The position numbers and the translations under genes were made by a program. A stretch of 64,000 nt of DNA from Methylobacterium sp. PvR107 (GTDB taxonomy: Bacteria > Pseudomonadota > Alphaproteobacteria > Rhizobiales > Beijerinckiaceae), in assembly GCF_017833295.1 (NCBI RefSeq), contig NZ_JAFIBW010000001.1, forward strand, positions 186,001-250,000, read 5' to 3'. The notes under the pieces are model-generated. The model searched no databases and was not told the DNA's origin. It saw nothing but the letters and a program-made list of their open reading frames with translations. Of this stretch, positions 7,925 to 16,867 are shown piece by piece (position 1 is the first letter of the stretch; every line of letters begins with the position of its first letter).

Positions 7925-8243
7925 GACACCGGCGGCCTTGGCGGCGGGCTGGCTGCAGCGACGAAGAAATTCGGTCTGCCGCATGTTCATCCGCACAGGC
8001 CGCGGCACTCGGCTGCCGTCCGACAGGCAGAGGCAGGCCTTCCAATGGAGGAGATCGCGAGCGACCTCGGCCATTCCAAGCCCGAACATGACCGGCGCGA
8101 TTTATGCGCGGATCTCGCCGGAAGCTTTGAGCAGAGGGGCTGCCGCGTTCGAGCTCGACAAAGGTCCGAATCTCGTTCCAAAGGCCGCGTCGGGCCGCGA
8201 CGGGTTCGGCGCACCCGCTCCAGGTTCAGTGAACCTGCAATGA
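7925..8243 (+). pseudogene. Tyrosine recombinase (phage-type integrase) C-terminal remnant, frameshifted
   Basis: The C-terminal catalytic half of a tyrosine integrase is readable in two frames. The first gives FGLPHVHPHRPRHSAAVRQA and MEEIASDLGHS, matching the H-x-x-R and LGHS boxes. The second gives PNMTGAIYARI with the catalytic tyrosine. Removing one of the two A bases at 8078-8079 joins them into a standard GHSSPNMT-IYAR sequence, so a single-base insertion killed the gene. The N-terminal half is missing. It ends about 50 bases from an intact tRNA-Val gene, the usual position of an integrase relative to its att site. Confidence 0.7.
8221..8237. repeat. 17-bp palindrome, copy 1
   Basis: CAGGTTCAGTGAACCTG: seven-base arms with a three-base centre. 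A near-identical palindrome occurs at 8385-8401 on the far side of the tRNA. The arm CAGGTTC is also the 5' strand of the tRNA T-arm (CAGGTTCGATCCCTG). Confidence 0.6.
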
Positions 8244-8295
8244 CATTTCCTGTGGGACGCCGTTCTGGAAAAAACCAGTGCCATCAGAGCGTTAA

Positions 8296-8370
8296 TGGTG
8301 GAGACGACAGGGATCGAACCTGTGACCTTTCCCATGTCAAGGGAATGCACTACCGCTGTGCTACGTCTCC
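8296..8370 (-). tRNA. tRNA-Val (anticodon GAC), with encoded CCA
   Basis: A full cloverleaf is readable on the minus strand. The acceptor stem GGAGACG pairs with CGTCTCC, followed by discriminator A and encoded CCA. The D arm is GCAC/GTGC around AGCGGTA. The anticodon arm is TTCCC-TTGACAT-GGGAA with anticodon GAC. The T arm is CACAGGTTCGATCCCTGT. The acceptor stem differs from the more usual GGGCGCG version, whose 5' half lies just upstream at 8452-8493. A T-rich segment with a small hairpin past the 3' end (about 8264-8277) could terminate it. Confidence 0.85.
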
Positions 8371-8384
8371 TGATCGACCGCGAT

Positions 8385-8401
8385 CAGGTTCGCCGAACCT
8401 G
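8385..8401. repeat. 17-bp palindrome, copy 2
   Basis: CAGGTTCGCCGAACCTG, with the same arms as the palindrome at 8221-8237 and a different three-base centre. It lies between the half tRNA and the intact tRNA. Possible recombination core or tRNA T-arm derivative. Confidence 0.6.
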
Positions 8402-8451
8402 GACGCCATCGAAATAGTCCATGTATCTCAGCGACTTATGAGGAGTGCCGC

Positions 8452-8493
8452 CTACCCTGTCAAGGTAGTGCTCTCCCGCTGAGCTACGCGCCC
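8452..8493 (-). pseudogene. 5' half of a tRNA-Val(GAC), truncated after the anticodon arm
   Basis: On the minus strand it begins GGGCGCGTAGCTCAGCGGGA and runs through a perfect D arm and an anticodon arm CTACC-TTGACAG-GGTAG with anticodon GAC. The sequence then loses all similarity to a tRNA: no T arm and no CGCGCCC acceptor partner follow. It is either the scar of recombination inside a tRNA gene or a decayed duplicate of a tRNA-Val tandem. Confidence 0.7.
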
Positions 8494-8711
8494 GGGCCGG
8501 AGCCGTTTGAACTCCGGTGGGCGGGGCCTATAGCGGCTGCCCGGCGAGCGCGCAAGCGGTACCTGAGCGCCGGGCAGCCGCAATCGCCGATCCAGCCGGC
8601 GGAGCCGTTATGGTGCACGCCGGCGGAAAAATGCGCTATGGGCCTGCCGCTCGGCATCCGGCCGCGCCGCGACACACGGCGCCGGCACGCCGCCGCCTCA
8701 CGCTACGGGAC

Positions 8712-9755
8712 ATGCGATACTTCATCGACCATGATCACGGTGACTCGATCCGCGGCTGGATCGTGCCGGACAATCCCCTCGCCATCAGCCGGGTCGTGGT
8801 CTCGGTCGACGGGCGACGCGTGGCCGAGATCCCGGCCAGCTTCACGGACGAGGTCTTCAAGCGCAATGGCTGGCACGCGACCGGCCAATGCACCTTCCTG
8901 GTCACTCCGGGCGAGGTGCCCGGGCTGCCCGAGTTCCCGCGTTTGGAGCTCTACGACGCCGATACCAACGTGCTGGTCTACCGGCGCGTGCCGTCCGAGG
9001 GTCGGGTGCGGCTGCGCACGATGCTGATCAACACCGGCATCGAGCCTGAGGCCGTGCTCCAGGCCGCGCTCTTCCCGCATTTCCAGCACTGCTACTTCGG
9101 CGTCCACAAGCTGCCGGACGAGATCCTGACCTGCGTGCTGACCGGCCCGGCCGCCCCGTCGGCCTTCCTGTCCGGAGCCGTGACGATCCCGCGCTACGAG
9201 AATTTCCTGACGCCGGACCTGATGATCACCGCGATCCTGCTGCAGGAGCCGCAGATCGAGATGGCGACCCGCATGCTCTGGCTGAAGGCGCGGACCGGCG
9301 ACGCCGCCGATCCCGCGCGCAGCTGGCGCCTGGGCCCGCTCGCCGAGGCCGCGGCCTTCGCGGACGAGTATGACTTCACCGACGTGAAAAGCCTCAAACG
9401 GTTCTTCCGCATGCTGCCGGAATCCGCCTACCGGCTGCTCTACAACCCGCTGACGCGCCAGCTCGGAACCCGCATGCCGGAGGACCGGCTGCATCCGGGC
9501 AATTCTATCGCGGCGATCGAGATCCTCGCCCGGGTCGGCATCGTCGGGCACAAGACCCGGTTTCCCGCCTTCGCGTCGACCCTGTTCGACCGGCTCGGCA
9601 TCGGCGCGCCGATCCCGGTCCTGCCCGCAATACCCGCCGAGACCCAGGCGCTGGCCGAGCGCCTCAGGTCCGTCAAGGCGGTCGAGGAGATGATCGTGTT
9701 CGATGTGGCCATGTCGGATGCCGTGAAGGCCTCGGTCGACAAGAGCTGGAGTTGA
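8712..9755 (+). CDS. Conserved hypothetical protein paired with a glycosyltransferase, 347 aa
   Basis: I do not recognise the family. The start is the ATG at 8712 (MRYFIDHDHGDSIRGWIVPD), with a short GGGA upstream; the frame is open earlier but Arg-rich. The N-terminal 100 residues look like a beta-sandwich domain (VVVSVDGRRVAEIPASF, then VLVYRRVPSEGRVRLRT). The rest looks helical and soluble (LTPDLMITAILLQEPQIEMA). No signal or membrane segment. Only two bases separate it from the two-domain glycosyltransferase, so the two are almost certainly co-translated and act in the same surface-polysaccharide step (inference). Confidence 0.7.
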   Translation: MRYFIDHDHGDSIRGWIVPDNPLAISRVVVSVDGRRVAEIPASFTDEVFKRNGWHATGQCTFLVTPGEVPGLPEFPRLELYDADTNVLVYRRVPSEGRVRLRTMLINTGIEPEAVLQAALFPHFQHCYFGVHKLPDEILTCVLTGPAAPSAFLSGAVTIPRYENFLTPDLMITAILLQEPQIEMATRMLWLKARTGDAADPARSWRLGPLAEAAAFADEYDFTDVKSLKRFFRMLPESAYRLLYNPLTRQLGTRMPEDRLHPGNSIAAIEILARVGIVGHKTRFPAFASTLFDRLGIGAPIPVLPAIPAETQALAERLRSVKAVEEMIVFDVAMSDAVKASVDKSWS

Positions 9756-9757
9756 CG

Positions 9758-11941
9758 GTGCGGCCGACCGGGCCGGAGGCGCCCGAACTTCGCCTCCCGC
9801 CGGCGCACCTGACCGGGCTCTGGCGCGCGCGCCGCACCCTGCCGGCCCGGGCCGCGCCGGACGGGCTGCGCGTCGCGCTTCTGGACCTCGCGGATCGCTG
9901 GGTCGAGATCACGCTGTCCAACGACCCGGCCGAGGGCCGCGATACGGTCCCGGATATCAGCTTCGTCGGGCCGGACGGGCGTCCGGGATCGGTGCTGCCC
10001 CAGGAGGCGCGGGGCGGGGGCGCCTTCGCGTGGATCGGCCGCCTGCCCGGCAATATCGTCGAGCTGCGCGTGGCCGATCCGGCCGGGCGGGTTCCGGCCC
10101 GGCTGCGCCGGATCTCGGTGCGCCGCCTCGCCCGACCGGTCCTGGCCCTGCGCGGCCTGATGCGCGAGCCCGGCCTGACCGCGCAGGCGCTCACTTGGCG
10201 CGTCCTCGGCAAGAAGGTGCGCGCGCGGGGCTTCCTCGGGCGGGCCCTGCGCCACCGGCGGGTGACCGGCTACGAGGCCTGGCTCGGGACCCATGCGCTG
10301 CGCCGTGCGGAGCGGGACGGGATCGCCGCCGAGATCGCGGACTGGGCCGACCCGCCCCTGATCTCCGTGCTGATGCCGGTGCACGACCCCGACCCGAAGG
10401 TGCTGCGGGCCGCCCTGGCGTCGCTGCGCGCGCAGCTCTACCCGCATTGGGAGCTCTGCGTCGTCGACGACGCCTCGACGCGCCCCGCGATCCCGAAGAT
10501 CCTGGCCCAGGCGGCCGAGGCCGATCCGCGCATCCGCGTCCACACCCGGTCGAAGAACGGCCACATCGCCCGCGCGACCAACGACGCGCTGGGCCTGGCC
10601 CGGGGCGTGGTCTGCGCCTTCATGGACCATGACGACGCGCTCACCGTGGACGCGCTCTACGAGGTCGCCCGGGCGCTCCGCCGTGATCCGGATCTCGTGC
10701 TGATCTACAGCGACGAGGACAAGATCGACGGGCGCGGCCGCCGGTTCGACCCGCATTTCAAATCGGGCTTCGACCGCGAGCTGCTCTACGCGCAGAACTA
10801 CATCAACCATCTCACGGTGGTGCGCACCGAGGCTTTGCGCGCCGTCGGCGGGCTGCGCCCCGGCTTCGAGGGCAGCCAGGACCACGACCTGCTGCTCCGG
10901 CTCACGAACGGCGCCGATCCCGCCCGCATCTGCCATATTCCGCGGGTGCTCTATCACTGGCGGGCCGCGCAGGGCTCAGGCACCTTCTCGGACCGGTCGC
11001 TCGCCCGGGCCGAAGCGGCGCGCCTGCAGGCCCTCGCGGAGGTCGTGGCCCCCTGGGGCGGCCGGGCGGAACGCGGTCCCGGCGGCTTCAACCGCCTGAT
11101 CCGGCCGCTGCCGGCACCGCCGCCGCGGGTCTCCGCGATCATCCCGACCCGGGACCGGGCCGAGATCCTGTCGGTGACCCTTGACGGGCTGCTCGGCGCG
11201 ACCGACTACCCCGACATCGAGGTGGTGATCGTCGACAACGACAGCCGCGAGCCCGAGACCGCGGCCCTGTTCGCCCGCTACCGGGACGATCCGCGGGTCC
11301 GCGTCGTGAAGGTACCGGGCGCGTTCAACTTCTCGGATCTGTCGAACCGGGGTGCCGCCGCCGCGACCGGCGCGGTGCTCCTGTTCCTCAACAACGACAT
11401 CGAGGTGCTCGAGCCCGGCTGGCTCGCCGAGTTGGTCCGCCACGCGGTTCGGCCGGAGATCGGCGCCGTCGGGGCCAAGCTGCTCTATCCGGACCGCACC
11501 ATCCAGCATGGCGGCATCGTCCTGGGAATCGGGGGGGTGGCTGGCCACAGCCATCTCGGCGTCGCGGATGCGGATCCGGGCTATTTCTGCCGGATGGTCA
11601 TCGCCCACGAGGTCTCGGCGGTCACCGGCGCATGCCTGGCCATGCGGGCCGAGGTCTTCACCGAGGTCGGGGGGTTCGACGCGGTCGACCTGAAGGTCGC
11701 CTTCAACGACGTCGATCTCTGCCTGAAGATCCGCCGGGCCGGCTACCGGATCGTCTGGACGCCCTTCGCGAAGCTGATCCACCACGAGTCGAAGAGCCGC
11801 GGCGCCGAGGACACGCCCGAGAAGCAGAAGCGCTTCGAAGGCGAGGTGCTGACCATGCTGGATCGCTGGGGGCCCGAGCTGCGTGCAGACCCCTACTACA
11901 ACATCAACCTGTCACGGAACTCGGCGCATTACCGGGTCTGA
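9758..11941 (+). CDS. Two-domain family 2 glycosyltransferase (O-antigen/rhamnan biosynthesis type), 727 aa
   Basis: Two GT-A (GT2) catalytic domains lie in tandem. The first starts near residue 202 (LISVLMPVHDPDPKVLRAAL) with DDAS and a DHDD metal motif (CAFMDHDDALTVD). The second starts near residue 458 (VSAIIPTRDRAEILSVTLDG) with IVDNDS and FLNNDIEVLEPGW. The 200-residue N-terminal region is unassigned. This is the layout of RfbC-like enzymes that add sugars to O-antigen or capsule chains on the cytoplasmic side. The GTG at 9758 was chosen because GGAG lies six bases upstream; a TTG at 9752 also exists. It closes a two-gene operon with the preceding conserved protein. Confidence 0.88.
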   Translation: MRPTGPEAPELRLPPAHLTGLWRARRTLPARAAPDGLRVALLDLADRWVEITLSNDPAEGRDTVPDISFVGPDGRPGSVLPQEARGGGAFAWIGRLPGNIVELRVADPAGRVPARLRRISVRRLARPVLALRGLMREPGLTAQALTWRVLGKKVRARGFLGRALRHRRVTGYEAWLGTHALRRAERDGIAAEIADWADPPLISVLMPVHDPDPKVLRAALASLRAQLYPHWELCVVDDASTRPAIPKILAQAAEADPRIRVHTRSKNGHIARATNDALGLARGVVCAFMDHDDALTVDALYEVARALRRDPDLVLIYSDEDKIDGRGRRFDPHFKSGFDRELLYAQNYINHLTVVRTEALRAVGGLRPGFEGSQDHDLLLRLTNGADPARICHIPRVLYHWRAAQGSGTFSDRSLARAEAARLQALAEVVAPWGGRAERGPGGFNRLIRPLPAPPPRVSAIIPTRDRAEILSVTLDGLLGATDYPDIEVVIVDNDSREPETAALFARYRDDPRVRVVKVPGAFNFSDLSNRGAAAATGAVLLFLNNDIEVLEPGWLAELVRHAVRPEIGAVGAKLLYPDRTIQHGGIVLGIGGVAGHSHLGVADADPGYFCRMVIAHEVSAVTGACLAMRAEVFTEVGGFDAVDLKVAFNDVDLCLKIRRAGYRIVWTPFAKLIHHESKSRGAEDTPEKQKRFEGEVLTMLDRWGPELRADPYYNINLSRNSAHYRV

Positions 11942-12111
11942 GCCGCGCCGGTCCCGCGGATGCTGTCGGCAGCCCGCGACGACATGGTGCTATGCGTGCG
12001 TCAGTGGGTGAACTTGCGTCCGGAGCCGGTTGCGATACCTCTGGACATGCCGCATGAGGCGGTTCCGGCCAAGGCGTCCAGGCGGGCGCGCGGCGAGGGC
12101 AGCAACCAGAA

Positions 12112-13443
12112 ATGAGTGCGAACACCCCTACGGTCACGGGCCTTGAGCGCGACGCCCAGCAGGCGACGGGGGACCACAAGGTCCATCCCAACGAGATCGC
12201 CATCGGCGTGGTGATCGGACGTGCGTCCGAATACTTCGACTTCTTCGTGTTCGGCATCGCCTGCGTGCTGGTCTTCCCGAAGGTGTTCTTCCCCTTCGTC
12301 GATCCGCTCAAAGGCATGCTCTACGCCTTCGCGATCTTCGCCCTCGCCTTCATCGCCCGCCCGATCGGCACCGTGCTGTTCATGGCGATCGACCGGCGCC
12401 ACGGCCGCAGCGTCAAGCTGACCACGGCCCTGTTCCTGCTCGGCGGCTCGACGGCGGCGGTGAGCTTCCTGCCGCGCTACGACAGCATCGGCATCTCGGC
12501 GGTCTACATCCTCGCCGGCCTGCGGGTGCTGCAGGGCCTGGCGCTGGGTGGCGCCTGGGACGGCCTCGCCTCGCTGCTCGCCATGAACGCGCCGCGCGAG
12601 CGCCGCGGCTGGTACGCGATGATCCCGCAGCTCGGCGCGCCGCTGGGCTTCACGGTGGCGAGCGCCCTGTTCGCGTTCTTCCTGGTCAACCTCGACGAGG
12701 CCGACTTCATCGATTGGGGCTGGCGCTTCCCGTTCTACTGCGCCTTCACCATCAACGTGGTCGCCCTGTTCGCACGGCTTCGCCTGGTCGCCACAGACGA
12801 GTTCGCCCGGATGATGGATCTCGACCGGCTGCGCCCGGTCCCGGCCCTGGAACTGTTCCGCCACCATGCCGGCGACGTGATCCGCGGCGCCTTCGTGCCG
12901 CTGGCCGCCTTCGCGCTGTTCCACCTCGTGACGATCTTCCCGATCGCGTGGCTGGCGCTGAACAGCACCACCCGCTCGCCGGGGGAGTTCCTGATCGTGC
13001 AGTTCTCGGGCGCCATCGTGTGCGCCGGCGCGGTCGCGGCCTCCGGGCTGATCGCCGACCAGATCGGCCGCCGCAACTGCCTGATCATGAGCTCTTCGCT
13101 GATCGGCTTCTTCGCGATCGGCAGCATCATCGCGCCGCTCCTGTTCGGCGAGAGCGCCATTGGCCAGACGATCTACGTCACGATCGGCTTCATGCTGCTC
13201 GGCCTCGCCTACGGCCAGACCGCGGGTGCGGTGAGCGCCCGCCTCGGCAACCACTACCGCTACACCGGCGCCGCGCTCACGTCCGACTTCGCGTGGCTGC
13301 TCGGGGCCGGTTTCGCGCCGCTCGTCGCGCTGTTCCTTTCGCAGCGCTACGGGCTCGCGATGATCGGCGTGTACCTCCTGTCCGGTGCGGCCTGCAGCTT
13401 GGTGGCCCTGTTCACCGACCGCTCGGAAATGCGTCAGATGTAG
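12112..13443 (+). CDS. MFS transporter, metabolite:H+ symporter-like, 443 aa
   Basis: Twelve likely membrane helices begin near residue 28 (NEIAIGVVIGRASEYFDFFV), with the conserved cytoplasmic loop FMAIDRRHGRSVKLTTALFL between helices 2 and 3 and its repeat GLIADQIGRRNCLIMSSSLI in the second half. This fits the MHS branch (ProP, ShiA, KgtP), which imports organic acids or osmolytes with protons; the substrate cannot be read. It lies about 110 bases before cyoA in the same direction and may share transcription with the oxidase operon. One possibility is import of a carboxylate, but that is only an inference from position. Confidence 0.85.
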   Translation: MSANTPTVTGLERDAQQATGDHKVHPNEIAIGVVIGRASEYFDFFVFGIACVLVFPKVFFPFVDPLKGMLYAFAIFALAFIARPIGTVLFMAIDRRHGRSVKLTTALFLLGGSTAAVSFLPRYDSIGISAVYILAGLRVLQGLALGGAWDGLASLLAMNAPRERRGWYAMIPQLGAPLGFTVASALFAFFLVNLDEADFIDWGWRFPFYCAFTINVVALFARLRLVATDEFARMMDLDRLRPVPALELFRHHAGDVIRGAFVPLAAFALFHLVTIFPIAWLALNSTTRSPGEFLIVQFSGAIVCAGAVAASGLIADQIGRRNCLIMSSSLIGFFAIGSIIAPLLFGESAIGQTIYVTIGFMLLGLAYGQTAGAVSARLGNHYRYTGAALTSDFAWLLGAGFAPLVALFLSQRYGLAMIGVYLLSGAACSLVALFTDRSEMRQM

Positions 13444-13556
13444 CCGGTCCGGCCCGCGGCACAGGCCGCCGGCCGCCCGTTGACCGACAGGAACGCCGCC
13501 TCGCGCGGCACGGCAGAAGCGCCGCGGCAGCGGCATGGGATAACGAGACGCGTGCT

Positions 13557-14786
13557 GTGACCTCTTCGACCCCTCGACCGGACAGGACCGACACTGCGAC
13601 CCGCCGAGGCGGCCGTGGGCGGCGCCTGCTGCCGCTCCTCGCCCTGCCGCTCCTGACCCTGCTGGGCGGCTGCAACTTCGTGGTCCTGCACCCGGCCGGC
13701 TACGTCGCCGAGCAGCAGCGCAACCTCGTGCTGGCGGCGACCGGGCTGATGCTCCTGATCATCGTGCCGGTGATCGCCTTCACGCTGATCTTCGCGTGGC
13801 GCTACCGCGCCACCAACGAGGATGCGGTCTACGATCCGGATTGGCACCACTCGACGCAGCTCGAGGTGCTGATCTGGACGGCGCCGCTGATGATCATCAT
13901 CGCGCTCGGCGCGCTCACCTGGATCGGGACCCACACCCTCGATCCGTTCCGGCCGCTCAGCAAGATCGATCCCAAGCGCGACGTCCCGGCCGGCACCCAG
14001 CCGCTCGAGGTCGAGGCGATCGCCATGGATTGGAAGTGGCTGTTCCTCTACCCGCAATACGGGGTCGCCACGGTCAATGAGCTGGCCGCGCCCGTGGATC
14101 GGCCAATCCGCTTCAAGATTACCGCGACCGACGTGATGAACACGTTCTACGTGCCCACGCTCGCCGGCATGGTCTACGCGATGCCGGGGATGCAGACGCA
14201 GCTCCACGCGGTGATCAACCGCGAGGGCGCTTACGAGGGCCGCTCGGCGCATTACAGCGGCGCCGGCTTCTCCAACATGTTCTTCAAGTTCCACGGCGTG
14301 ACCAACGAGGGCTTCGACCAGTGGATCGCCAAGGCCAAGGCCCAGGGCGGTGAGCTCACGCAGGAGGCCTATCTCAAGCTCGAGGAGCCGAGCGAGGCCG
14401 AGCCGGCGCGGTTCTACAAGTCGTACATGAAGGGCCTCTACGACCGGATCATCGGCATGTGCCCGCGTCCCGACCAGATGTGCGTCGGCGAGATGACGAA
14501 GATCGACGCCCAGGGCGGCGCCTCGGGCGAGGAGGCGGCGGCGAACTACAAGCGGCTGCAATACGACAACCGCCTTGCCGAGCGCGGCGTCGAGGGGCCC
14601 GGCGCGACGGCGCCGGCTTCCGAGACCGGGCCGCACGGCCAGACGCAGCCCCAGGGCATGCAGCCGCGGCCCGACATGGGCAACCCGGATGTCCGGGACC
14701 AGAAGGCGCCCGACAGCCAGGGCAAGGGCTCCGGCGAGGGCCAGAGCGAGGGCGGCCAGATCGCCCCGAAGCAGCTGAACCAATGA
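13557..14786 (+). CDS. cyoA: Cytochrome bo3-type quinol oxidase subunit II
   Basis: Subunit II of a heme-copper quinol oxidase. A lipoprotein signal ends in the lipobox LLGGC with the modified cysteine at residue 39. Two membrane helices follow (about 55-78 and 97-117), then the periplasmic cupredoxin-like domain (MDWKWLFLYPQYGVATVNEL, FKITATDVMNTFYVPTLAGM). The CuA cysteines of cytochrome c oxidases are absent, which marks a quinol rather than cytochrome c enzyme. The last 90 or so residues form an unusual hydrophilic Gln/Gly/Pro-rich tail (PHGQTQPQGMQPRPD). The start is a GTG; no better start exists in frame. First gene of cyoABCD. Confidence 0.93.
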   Translation: MTSSTPRPDRTDTATRRGGRGRRLLPLLALPLLTLLGGCNFVVLHPAGYVAEQQRNLVLAATGLMLLIIVPVIAFTLIFAWRYRATNEDAVYDPDWHHSTQLEVLIWTAPLMIIIALGALTWIGTHTLDPFRPLSKIDPKRDVPAGTQPLEVEAIAMDWKWLFLYPQYGVATVNELAAPVDRPIRFKITATDVMNTFYVPTLAGMVYAMPGMQTQLHAVINREGAYEGRSAHYSGAGFSNMFFKFHGVTNEGFDQWIAKAKAQGGELTQEAYLKLEEPSEAEPARFYKSYMKGLYDRIIGMCPRPDQMCVGEMTKIDAQGGASGEEAAANYKRLQYDNRLAERGVEGPGATAPASETGPHGQTQPQGMQPRPDMGNPDVRDQKAPDSQGKGSGEGQSEGGQIAPKQLNQ

Positions 14787-14862
14787 GGCCGCGCGCCGAT
14801 GACAGCGGACTCCACACACATGACCGGCGGTCGCCGTCGAACCCACTGAACGGGCCGATCCC

Positions 14863-16863
14863 ATGTTCGCAAACCTAGACCTACAGCAGCTGCTCTTCGG
14901 ACGATTTACGATCGAGCAGATCCCCTATCACGAGCCGATTCTGCAGGCGACGTTCGCGGGCGTCGCCGTGGTCGGCCTCGCGGTGCTCGGCGTCATCACC
15001 TACTACCGCTTCTGGGGGCCGATGTGGCGTGACTGGATCACGTCGATCGACCACAAGAAGATCGGTATCATGTACTGCATCTTCGCGGGCGTGATGCTGC
15101 TGCGCGGCTTCGCCGACGCGGTCCTGATGCGCTCGCAGCAGGCGGTCGCGTTCGGCCAGGAGCAGGGCTTCCTGCCGCCGCACCACTACGACCAGATCTT
15201 CACCGCCCACGGCATGATCATGATCTTCTTCGTGGCGATGCCGTTCGTCACGGGGCTCATGAACTTCGCCGTGCCGCTGCAGATCGGCGCCCGCGACGTC
15301 GCCTTCCCGTTCCTGAACAATTTCAGCTTCTGGATGACGGTGGCCGGCGGTATGCTGGTGATGGTCTCGCTGTTCGTCGGCGAGTTCTCCCGCGCCACCT
15401 GGCTCGCCTACCCGCCGCTCTCCGGGGCGGCGATGAGCCCCGGCGTCGGCGTCGACTACTACATCTGGGCGCTGCAGATCGCCGGTATCGGGACGCTGCT
15501 CTCAGGGATCAACCTGATCGCCACCATCGTGAAGATGCGGGCGCCCGGCATGACCATGATGAAGCTGCCGATCTTCGTCTGGTCGTCGCTGTGCACCAAC
15601 ATCCTGATCGTGGCCGCCTTCCCGATCCTCACGGCCGTTCTCGCGATGCTGTCGCTCGACCGCTACGTCGGCACGCACTTCTTCACGAACGACCTCGGCG
15701 GCAACGCCATGCTGTACTTCAACCTGATCTGGATCTGGGGTCACCCGGAAGTCTACATCCTGATCCTGCCGGCCTTCGGCGTGTTCTCGGAGATCACCTC
15801 GACCTTCTGCGGCAAGCGCCTGTTCGGCTACACCTCGATGGTCTACGCGCTGGTGGTGATCACCATCCTCGCCTACCTCGTGTGGCTGCACCACTTCTTC
15901 ACGATGGGCTCGGGCGCGGACGTGAACTCGTTCTTCGGGATCACGACCATGATCATCTCGATCCCGACGGGCGCGAAGATCTTCAACTGGATGTTCACCA
16001 TGTACCGCGGCCGGATCCGGTTCGAGGTGCCGATGCTCTGGGTGGTGGCGTTCATCGTCACCTTCGTGATCGGCGGCATGACCGGCGTCCTCCTGGCGGT
16101 GCCCCCGGCCGACTTCGTGCTGCACAACTCGCTGTTCCTGATCGCGCACTTCCACAACGTGATCATCGGCGGCGTGCTGTTCGGCATGTTCGCCGGCGTG
16201 ACCTTCTGGTTCCCCAAGGCCTTCGGCTTCAAGCTCGACGAGTTCTGGGGGAAGGTGGCCCTCGTGTTCTGGGTGACCGGCTTCTACGTCGCCTTCATGC
16301 CGCTCTACGTGCTCGGCCTGATGGGCGTGACCCGGCGCATGCAGCACTTCGACGACCCGTCGCTGCAGATCTGGTTCGTGATCGCCGCCATCGGCGCGGC
16401 GCTGATCGCCTGCGGCATCGCCTCACAGATCGTGATGTTCGTCGTCTCGATCCGGAACCGCGACAAGCTGCGCGACCTCACCGGCGACCCGTGGGGCGGC
16501 CGGACGCTGGAATGGTCCACCTCCTCGCCGCCGCCGGACTACAACTTCGCCTTCACGCCGGTGGTCCACGATTCCGACGCGTGGTGGGACATGAAGAACC
16601 GCGGCTTCGACCGCCCGCTCAAGGGCTACCGGCCGATCCACATGCCCAAGAACACCGCGGCCGGCGCAATCCTGGCGGCCCTGAACTTCACCTTCGGCCT
16701 GGCCATGGTCTGGTACGTCTGGTGGCTGGCGGCGCTCACCTTCGTGGCGATCTTCGTCGTGGCGATCGCGCACACCTTTAATTACAATCGCGACTACTAC
16801 ATTCCCGCCGACGTCGTCAGTCGGACGGAAGGTCAGCGGACGCGCGAACTGGAGATGGCGTGA
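14863..16863 (+). CDS. cyoB: Cytochrome bo3-type quinol oxidase subunit I
   Basis: Catalytic subunit that oxidises quinol, reduces O2 to water and pumps protons across the inner membrane. All metal ligands are visible: His116 and His431 for the low-spin heme, His429 for the high-spin heme, and His294, His343 and His344 for CuB. Tyr298 forms the His-Tyr cross-link in GHPEVYIL. The extra N-terminal helix and the length (666 aa, E. coli CyoB 663) fit the bo3 type. The D-channel-like motif around [16 protein letters not shown] is conserved. It sits 76 bases after cyoA and is followed by cyoC with a four-base gap. Confidence 0.96.
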   Translation: MFANLDLQQLLFGRFTIEQIPYHEPILQATFAGVAVVGLAVLGVITYYRFWGPMWRDWITSIDHKKIGIMYCIFAGVMLLRGFADAVLMRSQQAVAFGQEQGFLPPHHYDQIFTAHGMIMIFFVAMPFVTGLMNFAVPLQIGARDVAFPFLNNFSFWMTVAGGMLVMVSLFVGEFSRATWLAYPPLSGAAMSPGVGVDYYIWALQIAGIGTLLSGINLIATIVKMRAPGMTMMKLPIFVWSSLCTNILIVAAFPILTAVLAMLSLDRYVGTHFFTNDLGGNAMLYFNLIWIWGHPEVYILILPAFGVFSEITSTFCGKRLFGYTSMVYALVVITILAYLVWLHHFFTMGSGADVNSFFGITTMIISIPTGAKIFNWMFTMYRGRIRFEVPMLWVVAFIVTFVIGGMTGVLLAVPPADFVLHNSLFLIAHFHNVIIGGVLFGMFAGVTFWFPKAFGFKLDEFWGKVALVFWVTGFYVAFMPLYVLGLMGVTRRMQHFDDPSLQIWFVIAAIGAALIACGIASQIVMFVVSIRNRDKLRDLTGDPWGGRTLEWSTSSPPPDYNFAFTPVVHDSDAWWDMKNRGFDRPLKGYRPIHMPKNTAAGAILAALNFTFGLAMVWYVWWLAALTFVAIFVVAIAHTFNYNRDYYIPADVVSRTEGQRTRELEMA

Positions 16864-16867
16864 TCCG

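Noticed and set aside
12714..13556. N-terminal extension of CyoA fused to an upstream 281-codon frame
   Set aside because: That part is a frame shadow of the MFS transporter; the lipoprotein signal fixes the CyoA start near 13557.
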